Of a stretch of DNA of 64,000 nucleotides, positions 10,075-22,169 are shown piece by piece (the stretch's first letter is position 1; each line of letters starts with the position of its first letter). The notes beneath the pieces were generated by a model, which had not been told where the DNA came from, searched no databases, and saw only the letters and a list, made by a program, of their open reading frames with translations. The stretch is taken from contig NC_087067.1 of assembly GCF_963678635.1 (NCBI RefSeq), positions 56,829,964 through 56,893,963 of the forward strand, given 5' to 3'. The DNA is from Symsagittifera roscoffensis (lineage: Eukaryota; Xenacoelomorpha; Acoela; Convolutidae). The translations under genes were made by a program, and so were the position numbers.

Positions 10075-11478
10075 CAATTGTTCGTCAATTTGATGCCTTT
10101 GTGCTTTTTTTCCGGGTTATTAACAAAAAAACAGATGTTTACAAGAATTTTTTTGAGTAAAATATATGTACGTACTTAATCATCGTGTAAGTACTGTTAT
10201 TTACCCGTAATATGAAAAAAGAAAAACAAAAAAGAAACTACCAAAATAAATTAACAATGTCTTTGTTGTCTTGAATAAAAGTTTGAATTGTGAAGCATCT
10301 AGTGTTGGTCAAATTGTCCGTAATAATGTTCCCCGTTCAAGAAGCGGAATAGATTTTTTGCTCGTTATTAAATGGGGAGAGGGCACAGTGAAACTTGAAA
10401 TTTTAGACTTTCATAATTATGCCAACGGTGCAGTTTTTTGCTTTAACTGGTGCCTACCCAAGTTTTGTCCACCTAGTTGCTTCTTCGTGTTTTGTATTTC
10501 AATGGGAATTTTACTATCAATTTGTCCCGATCGACATGATTAGTTTTCCAAAATAACCATTTCTGAGACAAGCGAATGAAATTTTTGTTACGTTCGCTAT
10601 TTCTACTTTTTTTTTTCAAACTGATTTTTGACTTTGTGATTTTCGTCTAGCTTGCCATGATATGCTAGTGCTGTATAGCAAGAGGCGTGAAGCTCCCACT
10701 TAGCTTCTGTTTAGATATTGATATCTGCTCAACTGCTTGAGGTATTGAGGAACTAGCGTTTCGCTGTCATATTGAGGAACTAGCGTTTCACTGTCGCATC
10801 ACTGTTATATCTGTCAGGTTTTGTGTTAACAGTTTAATGTTCCCCGGATATAAAAATTCAAGATTTCAAATTACGCTTTGATAGAAAGAAAGAAAGAAAG
10901 AAGAAAGAATGAATTTCCCCAGTATATGAAAACATCAAATTTAAATATACAACATAACAGATTCTGAGACTTGTAGATGACAGATAACGGGATCCTAGGA
11001 TCCACCACGGATCTGCCAATATGTTTTTTTTTTAATTTCTTTTTTATGTTTCGGTAGATTCGATTAGATACTTAGTTTGTTGGTGACTGACACAGCTTTT
11101 CTTTCAGCATGGGCATGGTTACTCTAGCTCAGTGGTTGGATTAGTTATCGTTTATCGTTTTTTTTTCTAAGTATTTTGAAAACAAATTAGTGAGAAAAAA
11201 TTTTTAAAAATCTAAAAAGTGCGATATCTCGAAAACTAGCGGGTTCTGGAGGGTCATTTTTCTTCCACCTAATTTCAATGACTGATGACTTTCAATGACT
11301 TCTCAATTACTTATATACTTTCGAATTTACGAGTCCTTTTTTCTAATGATATCTTCTGATAATTGATTATACTATGGTCCACTGTACTTCCACATAGTAT
11401 AGTTTAAGTGTAGGTTTTTGACAGTCTGAAGTAATTTTGGTAAAATTGTTTCAAGCAAGCTCCAAGGTTTCAGAAGTT
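10075..11478. other. Intergenic region with simple repeats and a polyadenylation signal
   Basis: An AATAAA lies at about 10274-10279 (ttgaataaaag) and may end ZF-B transcripts. A 28-bp tandem duplication of attgaggaactagcgtttc lies at about 10744-10798. A (GAAA)4 tract lies at about 10884-10899; unit II has five repeats. Acceptor-like ttgacag (11424) and tttcag (11473) precede ZF-C, so its ATG may lie on a spliced exon. Confidence 0.5.
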
Positions 11479-12320
11479 ATGGATCCTCACTTTCTTACCA
11501 GTGAAACAATAACCGTTGAGCTAGTGGTAAATGAAAGTCTTTTAAATTGTATGAACTTATACCCTTCGTTCGAGCACGTTTTCCAAATGAGTGATCGGTA
11601 CAATAACGCATGTGGTTTTGTTTCAATGACTCTCGAAGCAGACCCGGAAGCTGTGACCAAGACATCAATTGAACAAACTTTTGCAAACATAGTGAATTAT
11701 TCTAAACTACCCGCAGATACAAATCGCAAGCGTGGTCATCAAGTTCCTTTATTGTTGCAACAGATACAGAAAAAGGCCTGTTTAAAGAGTTCGAAACAGC
11801 TCAAAGGTGTAACCGGTGCCAATGTTGCAGACGAAGGCGTGAGACATTACCGCGAATGTCGAGACAACGACGGCAAGAAGTTATACTTTTGTGACCTGTG
11901 TGCATATAGGTAGGAACCTCAGTCGCTTCGAAAAAATGAGCTTTAAGTGAGGCGTCGATTTCAATTTTAAGTTGAAGTGTGACAGGATAATTTTTGGAAT
12001 TGGGTTTGAAAATTAACGTTCCAAGTGGGTCTGGTCTCTATTGTTTTACAAATTAGGTTGTAACAAAAATTAGGTTGGCTTCGCTTTTGGTGTTATAAAA
12101 AAGATTTCGAAGTTTCATGATGTTGTACAGGTCACCATTTGGGAATAACATGAGGAAACATATCGACTTGCGACACAAAGAGAGATGTGCCAAGCACTGG
12201 TGCTCAATGTGTACACAGGCCACTTACCAACGAAGTCACTTGAAGCAGCATTACATTAGCAGACACAAATTGCCTGAAACTGTAGCCATAAGTGCCACTA
12301 ATGATAGTCAGCGTCATTAA
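11479..12320 (+). CDS. ZF-C: two-exon C2H2 zinc-finger protein, unit I (intact)
   Basis: Exons are 11479-11909 and 12131-12320, giving 206 residues. The 221-bp intron starts gtaggaac and ends ttgtacag. Splicing is required because the unspliced frame hits a stop at 11911. It joins CDLCAYR in phase 2 to SPFGNNMRKH, completing a finger CDLCAYR...RKHIDLRH. The second finger is CSMCTQA...KQHYISRH; both are C-x2-C-x12-H-x4-H. The tail LPETVAISATNDSQRH matches the tails of ZF-A and ZF-B. The 130-residue N-terminus is not recognised. ATG was chosen as the first in-frame Met (MDPHFLTSE) after an acceptor-like tttcag at 11473. This is the only copy of the window in which finger 1 can be read through; units II and III carry an 8-bp duplication here. 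DNA binding is inferred from the family. Confidence 0.82.
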
Positions 12321-13330
12321 ACTTTCATTAGATTTGAAAATTGAACTATGAGGTCTACTTTTTCTTATATAAAACTACATGCTAATTTAAACAATCAGTT
12401 ATTAGATACAAGTTTTTCTGTTTAACAGACTAATATGTAGCCTTGCGAATAGGTCTGTCCGTAAACAACAGAATGGTAGAAGTTGATAATGCTAAATTGG
12501 TAAATGCGTTTGTGTATGGTGTTAACATGGTACATGTGTATAGTTTGTAATTTCTTCCTGTGTTAATTTTTCTTAGCCAAAAATGTTTAACTCTGGCGGC
12601 TTTATTTTAATTCGAGTTTTTCCCAAGTTATATCCTGTAAATGGTGTTTTCAAAACTTTTTTTAATGAGGCCTTTCTCATTTCATAAATATTTGGGCAAT
12701 TAAAGTCCTTCTTCATGCAAAATGCAGCAGAATTTCGCCGAATTTTTATAATACATTTTTTAAATTGAATTGTATTTTTTCACGCATAATTTTGCGGTTT
12801 TCTGAAGTTTTTTTTTTCATTTTGTGCTGAAAAGTATTTTAGTGCTAAATTTGAGATTGGAGATAACCGGATAAAATGAATTGAGACAAATTTTTCAAAT
12901 TCAAATTTTTCAAAGTCGGTAAACTTTGTACAAATGGGGTGCGGACAAAAATATTTAGATTTTAGCATGCCTTTTCATTATGCAACCCATTTTTGCAAAA
13001 TTGAAAACAAAATAAACACCTCGGGTCAAATCAATTGGTTCAAGTTTACGAAGGAAAGAGGCTCAATTTTAGTTTCTCTTACATCACTTTATCCTGCATT
13101 CTTCCTTAATTTGCAGCCAAAGGAATTGACCTTTTTAGTGATCTAATTTTGGTTTTAATATTTCGCGAAGAAATTGCATCATGAAAGTGCTCGCAATGTT
13201 TCAATTTATATATTTTTGGCCTACAGTCTGTTAAAAAGTATGCCATCTGTCTCATAATTAAGCTTTCAGAAACTAACGAAATTTTGCTTGTTAAGCTGTA
13301 TCGTATATTTCAGTGTTAAGGAAACTTTTC
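12321..13330. other. Non-coding region downstream of ZF-C
   Basis: AT-rich with no convincing gene. A 70-codon frame at 12934-13146 starts with ATG and is intact in all three units, but it has no motif and the units are too similar for that to be evidence of selection. Confidence 0.45.
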
Positions 13331-14440
13331 AGCGCAAGGCAAGGTAGTGCGAGGAGCGGTGGGGCAGGGTAGAGCAGCGTCAGGTAGGGTAGGGAGAGCA
13401 GGGCAGGAAGAGGAGGGCAAGCCAGGGCATTTCGAGTAGGGGCGGGGCAGGGCAGCTGAAGGCAAAGAGGTGGGGAGGGGGGGGGGGGGGGCGCAAAAGG
13501 CAACGCAGAGCCGAGTGAAGAGGGGCAAGCTCTGGTTGGGGCAGCGCAAGGCAGGGTAGAGCGAGGAAGGGCAACGCACGGCTGGAAGTGTGAGGCTGGG
13601 CAGAGCGAGGAGGGGCAAGGTATGTCAGGATGAGAAGTGGGCAAGGCAGGGCTGAGTAGGGCAGCGCAAGGCAGGGCAGGGCTAGGAGTGGATAGGTAGA
13701 ATACGGCAGCGCAGGGCGAGAAGGACTAAGGCAGCACAGAGCCAGGCGAGAAGCAAAGCCTGGATAGGGCAGGACAAGGCAGGGTAGGAAGTACTAGACA
13801 AGGTAGGACAAGGAGGGGCAAAACAGGACAGGGCGAGGAGGTGCAGTGTAGGGCAGCGCAAGGCAAGGCAAGGGTCCACACGGCAAGGATGTGCAAGGCG
13901 GGGTAGGGAGCGCAAGGCAATGCAGAGCCGCGTGAGGAGAGACAAGGCTTGGGTAGAGCAGCGCAAAGCAGGGCAGAGCGAGGAAGGGCAATGCAGGGCT
14001 AGAAGTGTAAGGCAGGGCTAGAAGTGTAAGGCAGGACAGAGCGAGGAGGGGCCAGGTATGGCAGGGTGAGAAGTAGGCAAGGCAGGGCAGGTCGAGGAGG
14101 GGCTGGGTAGGGCAGCGCAAGGCAACGCAGGGCAGGGCGAGGAGTGGAAAGATAGGGTAGGGCAGTGCAGGGCCAGGCGAGGGGCAAAGCCTGGATATGG
14201 CAGGGCAAGGCAGGGTAGGGAGTACTAGACGGTGGGACAAGGAGGGGCAAAGCAGGGTAGGGCAGCGCAAGGCGGGACAGCGCAAAGCAAGGCAAGAGTG
14301 CACACGACAAGGAGGGTTGGGAAGCGCAAGGCAGGACAGGATGAGGAGGGGCAAGGCAGGATAGAGCAGCGCAAGGCAGGGCACGGTAAGCCAGGCAGGG
14401 CAAGGAGTTGCAAGGCAGGGTAGAGTGGCAAAAAGCAGGG
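13331..14440. repeat. G-rich degenerate pentanucleotide satellite, unit I
   Basis: About 1.1 kb built from ggcag/ggcaa/ggtag/gcgag words, strongly purine- and G-rich on the plus strand. A higher-order period of about 431 bp is visible: gccaggcga..gcaaagcctgg occurs at 13741 and 14172. A G15 run lies at 13477-13491; unit II has G12 and unit III G10. Long open frames on the minus strand rich in Pro, Cys, Leu and Ala are products of the repeat. Potential for G-quadruplex or triplex structure is inferred from composition. Confidence 0.9.
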
Positions 14441-14910
14441 CATCCATCTATCTAGCCATCTATCTTCCGTTCATCCATCCAACCAGCAATATATTAAGAC
14501 ATCTATCCAACCATGCATCCAGGCTGCGATCTGTCCAATCATCATTCATCCGTTCCAGTCATCAATTCATTTATCTAGCCATTCATCTTTTGTTCATTTG
14601 TTCAACCAGCAAGATATCAACCAATCCATCCAACCATCAATCACTCAAACAATCTTTCCGTTTTTCCAACCATTCATCTGACCAGCTATCCATCTATCTA
14701 GCCATCCATCCTGCATACCACCGATGCATCAAGCCATTCGTCAAGCTAACCACCGTAGTCCGTCGAGCGATTTATCCCGCCCTCCAGCAATATATCTCGT
14801 CAATAATCTATCCAGCAATCTATCTCCCTCCATCGATCGATCGATCGGCTATCCATACTGACATCCATCGCTTCATGAGCCTTTATCTGTTCAGACAACC
14901 AACCAGATAG
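14441..14910. repeat. Degenerate CCAT/CTAT tetranucleotide block, unit I
   Basis: Words such as catccatctatctagccatc recur for 470 bp. The 161-codon plus-strand frame across it is a by-product of the four-base periodicity with few stops. It abuts the G-rich satellite directly, so a purine-rich and a pyrimidine-rich tract adjoin on the same strand. Confidence 0.85.
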
Positions 14911-15234
14911 CCAAAAATTCAATCATTCCAGATTTTTTGTGTAAGATAAATGCCGTATTTTTTTCAGGAGCAGCTTTAGCTGCACAAGGCCGCTAGTTTA
15001 ATCATGTTTCTATTTAATTTTTTGAACATAATGTCGGCCTAAAATTCACGCAAGTGACTCAAGGTATTCATTATACCTTTAAATGCGATTTTAAGCATCT
15101 CGACGTGTTAAGTTTTTTTCAACCTATTGTTTAAGGAAAGATTTTTTTTCAGGTTTAACCTATGTTTTTCAGTTGGAACTCAGTGTTTGCTTGAAGTAAT
15201 TTGAAACTAGCTACTCAATAGTTGGATGGTGTTA

Positions 15235-15880
15235 GTGTTTCCCCATGGTTGCGATTTTGGCCTTTAATTATGAATACCAATTTTTGTTAGCTTACAAGAT
15301 CTGACGACTTTAGTGACTTTTTTGAAATTTGAAGTTCCCAACCCTGTACTCAGGGGTATTCATTCTTGCGTCGAAATATGAGCGCTCAAATGCTTGTAGT
15401 ATTCGAGATATGAGGTTTGGTATGAGTATTTTTTCAAAATTGCAGAAAACTTGAAATTCTCAGCTCTGGGTTTGGCGTTGTCAGGGTACCCTTGGGCTTC
15501 TAAACTTTGCCTTCAATTGTGACTGCTCAAATCCTTCGACTTTTCGAGTTATTGATATTTTATATGATTTTTTCCCAAGTTTCAAAAAAGTTTTTGATTA
15601 AGAAAAAATCGAAAATTTGAAATTCACATGTGAGTATTGGGCGGGTATTCTTAACAAATGAAAATCTTGAGGACTGTTGGGCTGGTTCAAATGCTTTTAA
15701 CTTCCGAGGTTTGACGTATCTAATGATTTTTTTCTTGCAAAAATTTTTAAGAAAGTTTTGATTTTCAAATTTTCACAATGTTTCCAATTCTCAGGGGTTG
15801 CAATTTGTGCTTTCAAATATAGCCGCTCAATTGCTTTTAGTTTCCGAAAGACGACTTTTATATGACTTTTCAATAAATTA
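15235..15880. repeat. Degenerate satellite of about 150 bp period, unit I (about five monomers)
   Basis: The core gctcaa-tgctt-tag-tttcgag occurs at 15384, 15525, 15685 (gttcaaatgc) and 15825, spacings 141, 160 and 140. An older monomer starting ggttgcgattttggc is at about 15246. Each core is followed by tatga-tttttt and preceded by caggggt. Monomers are highly diverged. Confidence 0.75.
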
Positions 15881-18800
15881 CTGGGTTGCGCCCCCTTTGC
15901 TCGATTGTTCTTGACAGTTCTCTTCCTCGGAAAGAATCGCAAGAAACTGGATAGTAATTGAATTCAGAAATTAATATATAAATTGCCGAGTATAAGGACC
16001 GCTAAGTGGCCTGAATACAATTTATTAAGTATCAAGGAATTTAATCAGTGATAAGTTCCGGAAAGCTGCCTCTTGCAGTTCACTTTACAAACAATTCTAA
16101 ACAACTCTTCAACTTTGCTTCACAAAACTTCACTAAAAATCTCGCGTCGAGAACTATCTTCAAAAATTTCACTAGTCACTCTCAGGACCCGTCTGAATTC
16201 TATAAGTCTCTCACTTGTTCTCTCTAACTAACGGAGAACCAACTATATTCTCTCTCAGTATCAACTGCTCTTTTCTCTGATTGAGAACCAACTACTCTTA
16301 GTAGTAGTTAACAATTGCTCTGTCCAGTTCGGTGGTTGTGCCTTAATCGCGTATCGTTATCTTTATTTACTTGCGGTTCGGTCAGCTTTGACAAATGACC
16401 CCTTGCATGATTTTATTTTAGTTCTTCATAACTTTTTCCCTTCCCCATCAATTGGGTAGTTCTCACAATTAAACTTCCATGATACTTGGACTTAAATTTG
16501 GTCATTTTTAATTTAATTGAACTATTTCGAACTTTACCCTTTATTTGCTCCGCAGGACATCTGATCAGACAAACCCAACTAGAGAAAATTCGATCAATAG
16601 GTAGAGTTTTCATTCCGCTGGAAAGCTAAAAACTAAATTCCACTTTCGAAAGTAGAAATCGTTCACGTTTTTTCGCGCCATTTCCAAGTTCGTATTTGGA
16701 GAGTGCTATTTACGTCACTTTCAGCAGATGAATTTCAATTGAACTCAAAAAGTTCATTTTACCTAAGTCAATCGATATTTTAAAACTTTTTACTGAAAAT
16801 CAGCAAGACATATACAAGAGTCTTCACTACGTTCATTACTCTTAATTAGAAACCACCCTCTGCAAACTAGAGCGTGAAAAATTTTTAATACTTTTCTTTA
16901 AGCAAGATCTTAAGTAGCTTCACTTCATTGTCTGGAATTCTTTGTTGTTCCGACTATTGAAATGGGAGAAAAGTTTGCATTCGTGAGTGTTTTAGATTTT
17001 TTTCTTTTTGTTCTCCACGCAAAATCAGGTCCCACAAATACTGATTGGAATGTGTCGAGGGATATATAAGTTTAATGCACTTTTAGAAGTGATTTGGAGG
17101 ACAGTAGAAAATTCTCAAAAAATTGCCAATGTCGAGAAAAAACCGTACAAAATTTCTGAAATTTAGTCAAATTTCAAGCCAGTGGAGCGATCGAGTAGTG
17201 TTGGTTATATGAAAACATTTCAAAAAAAAAATTGATTTTATTGAAATAAAAACTGGTATGTAAGCTTCATTCATCACTTCTTTGGTAAAACAACTTTTCA
17301 AAAAACTTATTGTGCAAAAAATAAGAGTCGATGAACAGAGAGTGAAGACTCTTGCAAAGAAATAATTTTCTGCTTTTATTTCAGGAAAAGTCTAAAAACT
17401 CATTCACCTTCAATTTTGATTTTCCGCGATTTGACTTTTGATTTGTTTTTCATTTCATTTGTTAAAAGAAAAGCAAACTCTACTATCGAACGGCAGATGC
17501 TTGGAGGTCTTTAAAAAAGTGATTGACTTCAAACTTCATGAGTGGATTTCAGTTTTAAATTTTCTCAATAGAATAAAAATTGTATTTATTGATGCATTTT
17601 TCTCATATTGGCTATTTTTATCAAAAAATGTGTCAATCATAAAAAAGGCTCTTGAAATTCGAACAGCATAAAACTGTTTAAAATCCGAAAGTTGAAGTTT
17701 GTTCGAAATCTTAGTCAATATTATGATTTATGCTTCCTTGCGTTCATTGACTTTTTTCCAACAGTCTGTTAGCCATTTTTTGTTGTGAGCTATTTCTTAT
17801 GAGTTGTTGCAATACGATAAAGAAAAAAGGAGGTCTTGATCGAAGTTTAGAAATTTTAGGAGGTGGTGCTTAAATCTAGATCGAGATTTTTTGTCATTTT
17901 TCGTTGAGCTGTAAAACAAGAAAATCCGGTTGCTGAGTTTTCTTTATATTTCTTTGAAATGGTGTCATTTCTTGTGCGTGGTGTGATGAAAGAACTATAC
18001 AAATGCGTTATAAGTTAGTCGATCAGACATCACCGACAACAGTTGTCTTCTAAAAAGTAACGAACAAAAAATGAAAAAAATAGCATAAAATTTTTTCATT
18101 TTTTTTAAAGAAAAATATTATTGCCAACTTCCACAATTAGTTTGTTTAGTTAAATCAAGGTTTCTTAGTCTAGATGACAATTTTTTCTAACGAACGTTAT
18201 TCGCTCGATCGCTGTACTGGCTCAAAATTAGGCCAAATTTAAAATTTCAAACCGGTTTTTCTCGAAACTGGGATAGTTTTTGAAAAGAGTCGTTCGAATC
18301 ATGACTAAAAGGGCTTTAATATGATTGATCACTCGACTCATTACAATAATAATGTGTCGTACCTGACTTTGCGTGGAAAAAAAACTAAAACACACCCGAA
18401 TACAAAGTTCCTCCCAATTTCAATGGCCGGAACAATAATCCGCTGTTGGGCAAATAGCACAGAAAGTTCAAAACACAATTATTATTTCACACAATTATTT
18501 GCAATTATTTTGCAATTATTATTGTTGCTTTTTCGTAGGTGATGTGAGCAGATAAACTCAAACTTTCCTAGAACTCAAATTATTGTTTTCATTGACTAAT
18601 GATCCTTATTTGTGGTATCTGATTCTGAGTGGAAAAAAAAATACCCAAATACACAGTTATTCCGTTCTTTCAAAAGTCAGAACATTTATATAGCTCAAGT
18701 AATATTAACCAGGTTGACTTGCCCCGATATAACAAAGGAAACAAGCACCCAGAGCTTTCAGTATTATCTATGTACAAGCTTTCGAACTTCTAATTACTGA

Positions 18801-19215
18801 CTGTGTCATTCATATCGTAAATTTCAGGCAAGAGAAATTTAATTATTTGCGATATTTATAAATCAAAGAATGAGCCGCCCAATATTTAATTCAATTTAAA
18901 TAATCTGTAATTTGTGTTTTATGACAGGTGAAACGAGCACGAGCAAAACAAAGACAATTTAACAGAAAAGAACAAACAAGCACCATTTTCAGCAGAATTC
19001 AATGATATTCTTAAAACAAACACTTGAGACGAACTTCGCCATGAGAACAATCAGTTGTACACAAAGTGCGTTCTCATTTCTTGTTCAACGCCCGAATTAT
19101 TTGTCTCAAATTAATTTAATTCACGGGATACAATTGCTGCATGTGCGCACAAAAAGATTTGGGGGCAAAATAAACCACTGCTTAATTTAACACAATAATA
19201 ACAGAACACATCCCG
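15881..19215. other. Non-coding stretch of unit I
   Basis: Matches 276-3550. No gene is supported. A 77-codon frame at 17438-17671 is disrupted by an indel in unit 0 and has a composition expected of AT-rich DNA. Confidence 0.6.
16815..17356. repeat. Inverted-repeat pair (MITE-like), unit I
   Basis: Arms at 16815-16843 and 17323-17356 are near reverse complements around caagagtcttcact. The internal region holds about 70 bp (gatttggaggacag...) missing from unit 0. Confidence 0.5.
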
Positions 19216-19217
19216 GG

Positions 19218-19480
19218 TTGCAATTTTCGAGTTCATTTCGAACGACTCGGCCAAAAATAGCTATTTTTCGATGGAGTCGACCAAAAACGGCTATGTTTCG
19301 ACACACTCGACTGAACGAAAAATATGTTCGACTCAAGCGTGCTATTTTTCGATCTATTCAACTGAAACTGGCTTCCGAAATTATTCGACTGAGATGTTTC
19401 AACCGACTACACAAAGAAAAAATGCGTTCGACCCAAGCGTAGATTAGACAAAAACCGGCTACTTTTCGACCGAACGAAAG
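19218..19480. repeat. Degenerate minisatellite of about 30 bp period, unit I
   Basis: Same tandem repeat as 3551-3810. Here a base difference opens a 74-codon plus-strand frame with a 10-residue rhythm (RPKIAIFRW, RPKTAMFRH), which reflects the repeat. Confidence 0.65.
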
Positions 19481-19499
19481 AAAAACTGTTCCGATTTCA

Positions 19500-19690
19500 T
19501 ATTGAATCAGAAAAATGGAATTTATTTTGCCCACAAAGCGTGATACCGCCGCCATCATAAAATCAAACTGTTCATATCCTTTTGCAAAATGAATGGAAAC
19601 CAATAGCTAAAGTATTGGGAATACTCGTATAACGTTTAAACCTTTGGGAGTGAAAACGACTCTTCTCGTGAAATACGAACATTAGCGACA
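19500..19690. repeat. Dispersed 190-bp repeat copy A, unit I
   Basis: Counterpart of 3841-4020; partner copy B is at 27093-27290. Confidence 0.7.
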
Positions 19691-19691
19691 C

Positions 19692-19986
19692 TAGCTGGCT
19701 GTATGATTGCGTCGTTGCTTTCGCTATACAGTAGAAAAAACCATGTGCGAAACTACCGAATTGTAATTCTAAGATCGATAAATATATATCATATGACGAT
19801 AATGAATGAATTCATTTTGTCATGAATGAACTTGTGAATATGAACCTGATTCGAAAAAAACAAGGGAATTGCCATGAACAATATAATGTGATTACGTGTA
19901 AATGAGTATATTTTTATATCCTGAATGAGTTTGACTTGTTTCTGCCGTATGGTCTTTTTGATAGGAGACTTCTTACCCATATATTT
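19692..19986 (+). repeat. Direct repeat of about 290 bp, copy 1, unit I
   Basis: Begins tagctggctg and ends catatatttgaa. Its partner starting at 20884 is split by the LINE. Confidence 0.7.
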
Positions 19987-21057
19987 GAATTCGTACTTTT
20001 TAATTTTTTTGTTGTATTTTTGGTTCTACAGTTATTTTCAAAAAGGTTGTCGGCTCAGATGATGCTCGATAAACGTTTTTGAATTTATATCAAACGTATC
20101 GATTGTGTTCCTATTAATTTTTTAGAAATAAGGTTTAAACTCAATAAGTTCAAGAAAAAATATCATGCACCAAAGAAAACATCAGGATGGTTTCCAATTG
20201 GAGTATGTTGCCTCTTTAGTGAGCCAATTGGGCTCATTTCGTGTTATATTATTTAATCCATTTGACTACACTCAATTTTGTGAATGGTTACAAAGGGTTT
20301 GAGATGTTTTAGGGGGGACTTTGCTTTCTCAAATGAACAGACGACAAATGTGAGATACTATATTCCGCTTGATATGGATTTCACAAAACTACATCAGAAA
20401 TGCTCTTTCAATGAAATTCAAAGCTTCTCCGTTATATGCGACGACTATACAGCTACTTTTGTTTTCGAATTGCCCAGAGAAGTTTTCCGTCTCAATTATG
20501 AAGACGGTTATGAAGGTGATGATGAATCTTTCGAAACCATCAAAAAGCCGGAAGGTTTCCCGGAATTGATAAAAAGCAACGGGCCTAACCTTTTTGGAGC
20601 CAGGAGAAGTTACAAATTTTCATCAAAGATGATATTATTTCATTTTCCCACTGCCAAATTAACTCTAAGCCTTCTTATTTCTGGTCCGACTATAACTATT
20701 TTATGTCAGCCCTGCTGTGCGAAGGAAACGTCATCTACGTAAATTAGTGTTTGTATTGTAGTGTATTAGTGTGTGTTAGTTACTAATTGACAGGCTAGTG
20801 TTTGTGGTCACTGGAACTGTCATCGAAGGGGAAGAAGATAAAAAATACAAGCCAGTTTTCCCTGGACTGTACCACGTGACTAGTAGCTGGCTGTATGATT
20901 GCGTCGTTGCTTTCGCTATACAGTAGAAACTACCGAATTGTAATTCTAAGATCGATAAATATATATCATATGTCGATAATGAATGAATTCAACTTGTCAT
21001 GAAAGAACTTGTGAATATGAACCTGATTCGAAAAAAAACAAAGGAATTGGAATGAAC

Positions 21058-21071
21058 AATATAATGTGATT
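21058..21071 (+). repeat. Target-site duplication, left copy, unit I
   Basis: aatataatgtgatt, repeated perfectly at 25650-25663 and present once at the empty site in unit III (about 60087-60101). Confidence 0.95.
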
Positions 21072-21133
21072 AATTTATGTGAAAATCAGTTTCGAGAATC
21101 AAAATTCAAAGGAAAAGAAGCGTGAAAGAAGAA

Positions 21134-21829
21134 ATGAACCACCTTGAAGATACGAGTCCCAGTTTAGCACCTGTGGCTGAAGAGACCTTCTACACTTCAG
21201 AGAACAGTGGGGGTGAATCTTTGGATGGGGGCAATTTAGTGTATGCTCCCTGGGTTGACAGGTACTACTATCCGGCCGAGATCAAACGAGTAGAAAACGC
21301 ACCTAAAGATTCAGCAAAGAAACATCAACAATGCACTGTGGTTTATCACGAACCAGAATCGACTGAAACTGATGCAGACCCACAGTCTCTAAAAGACAAT
21401 GAAATACCTCGCAAGCAAGTTCACTACAAGCGAATATTCAACCATGAAAAATTACCAGTTGGTTCAGTTGTTCACGCCCAGAAAGATCCGAATGACTGCA
21501 CGAGTTTCGAAAGGGGAGTTATTACTCAGGTTATGGGCAGTTGCTTCGACCGGACGTTGGCGAAGTTCAACTATGCATATATGGTGTTGTTTGAAGAGTC
21601 GCAGGAGGTTTTGCCGATGAAAAGAGACCAGGTAATAATTGAACTGCAGAACCTCAAATCAGTGATGACAAAATTGTCCCAAGAGAAGATTCTGTCTCCG
21701 AGTCCTAAGATCAACCTCATGTTCAAGAGTCTCAGTCTGGATTCGAAGGACGAAAGGTGGAAGACAAAATACAATCCAGCTGACGATCCATTTCGGAGAC
21801 CTTTGCCACCGCCAATTCACGCACAGTGA
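21134..21829 (+). CDS. Tudor-like protein ORF inside the LINE insertion, unit I
   Basis: The first ATG of the open frame gives 231 residues; the frame is closed by TGA at 21080 just after the insertion start, leaving a 62-nt leader. After an acidic Ser/Thr/Glu-rich N-terminus come two possible SH3/Tudor-like barrels. One is at about residues 34-100 (GNLVYAPWVDRYYYPAEIKRV, VVYHEPE), the other at about 106-165 (LPVGSVVHAQ, FERGVITQV, YMVLFEESQEVLPMKRDQV). The order of a surface aromatic, a strand with xAxI and a V-x-F/Y-E pattern resembles tandem Tudor readers, or DUF4537-like domains. The tail is Pro-rich. No gag-like, CCHC, coiled-coil or RRM features of LINE ORF1 proteins are visible. It is intronless and followed by an AATAAA at 21947, as in a processed host mRNA. 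It is intact, so expression from the array is possible but unproven. Confidence 0.65.
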   Translation: MNHLEDTSPSLAPVAEETFYTSENSGGESLDGGNLVYAPWVDRYYYPAEIKRVENAPKDSAKKHQQCTVVYHEPESTETDADPQSLKDNEIPRKQVHYKRIFNHEKLPVGSVVHAQKDPNDCTSFERGVITQVMGSCFDRTLAKFNYAYMVLFEESQEVLPMKRDQVIIELQNLKSVMTKLSQEKILSPSPKINLMFKSLSLDSKDERWKTKYNPADDPFRRPLPPPIHAQ

Positions 21830-21946
21830 TGAGCTTGTTTTAATTAGCCGAGTCTTTTTAAATAGAACAAATATTGATGATTGCTGTTTCAGTTTAGAAA
21901 AATCATAAGCTCTTTTAGCACGAACAGTGATGGGCATTTTATTTTG

Positions 21947-21952
21947 AATAAA
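21947..21952 (+). terminator. Polyadenylation signal after the Tudor-like ORF
   Basis: AATAAA 118 bp after the stop codon and upstream of the LINE proper. A read-through transcript ignoring this signal would join the ORF to the LINE. Confidence 0.6.
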
Positions 21953-22169
21953 ATCTGTTGTTTTGCTCCCAACTATTTCTTGAAAAGCTTGTTAAATAAG
22001 ACAGGGCAGTTCATTTTCATTTTTGCCGTCAATTTCCCCTCCGTTTGGCTCATCTTCAGATCGGAAATTGAATTCCCGGCTCGTCATCGATTCCATTGTT
22101 CACACAGGCCATGGAGAAGTCATTTAGACACCAATCTATTTTATCCCTTGGCACTCATGCATATGGATA

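Noticed and set aside
10271-10543. 90-codon frame downstream of the foldback element
   Set aside because: Starts at TTG inside an AATAAA context, with no recognisable domain; more likely 3' flank.
11111-11145. tRNA box-A-like tagctcagtgg
   Set aside because: No box B at tRNA distance and no cloverleaf can be drawn, so neither a tRNA nor a SINE is supported.
12934-13146. 70-codon ATG frame conserved in units I-III
   Set aside because: The units are nearly identical everywhere, so conservation carries no information; no motif or splice context.
13291-14447. Long minus-strand frames rich in Pro, Cys, Leu and Ala (also in units II and III)
   Set aside because: They arise in several overlapping frames from the G-rich pentanucleotide repeat and have no domain or start context.
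14425-14910. 161-codon plus-strand frame
   Set aside because: Lies entirely in the CCAT/CTAT repeat, and its composition follows from the repeat.
17438-17671. 77-codon frame in the non-coding stretch
   Set aside because: No ATG start, disrupted by an indel in unit 0 and by the replacement in unit II; AT-rich composition explains it.
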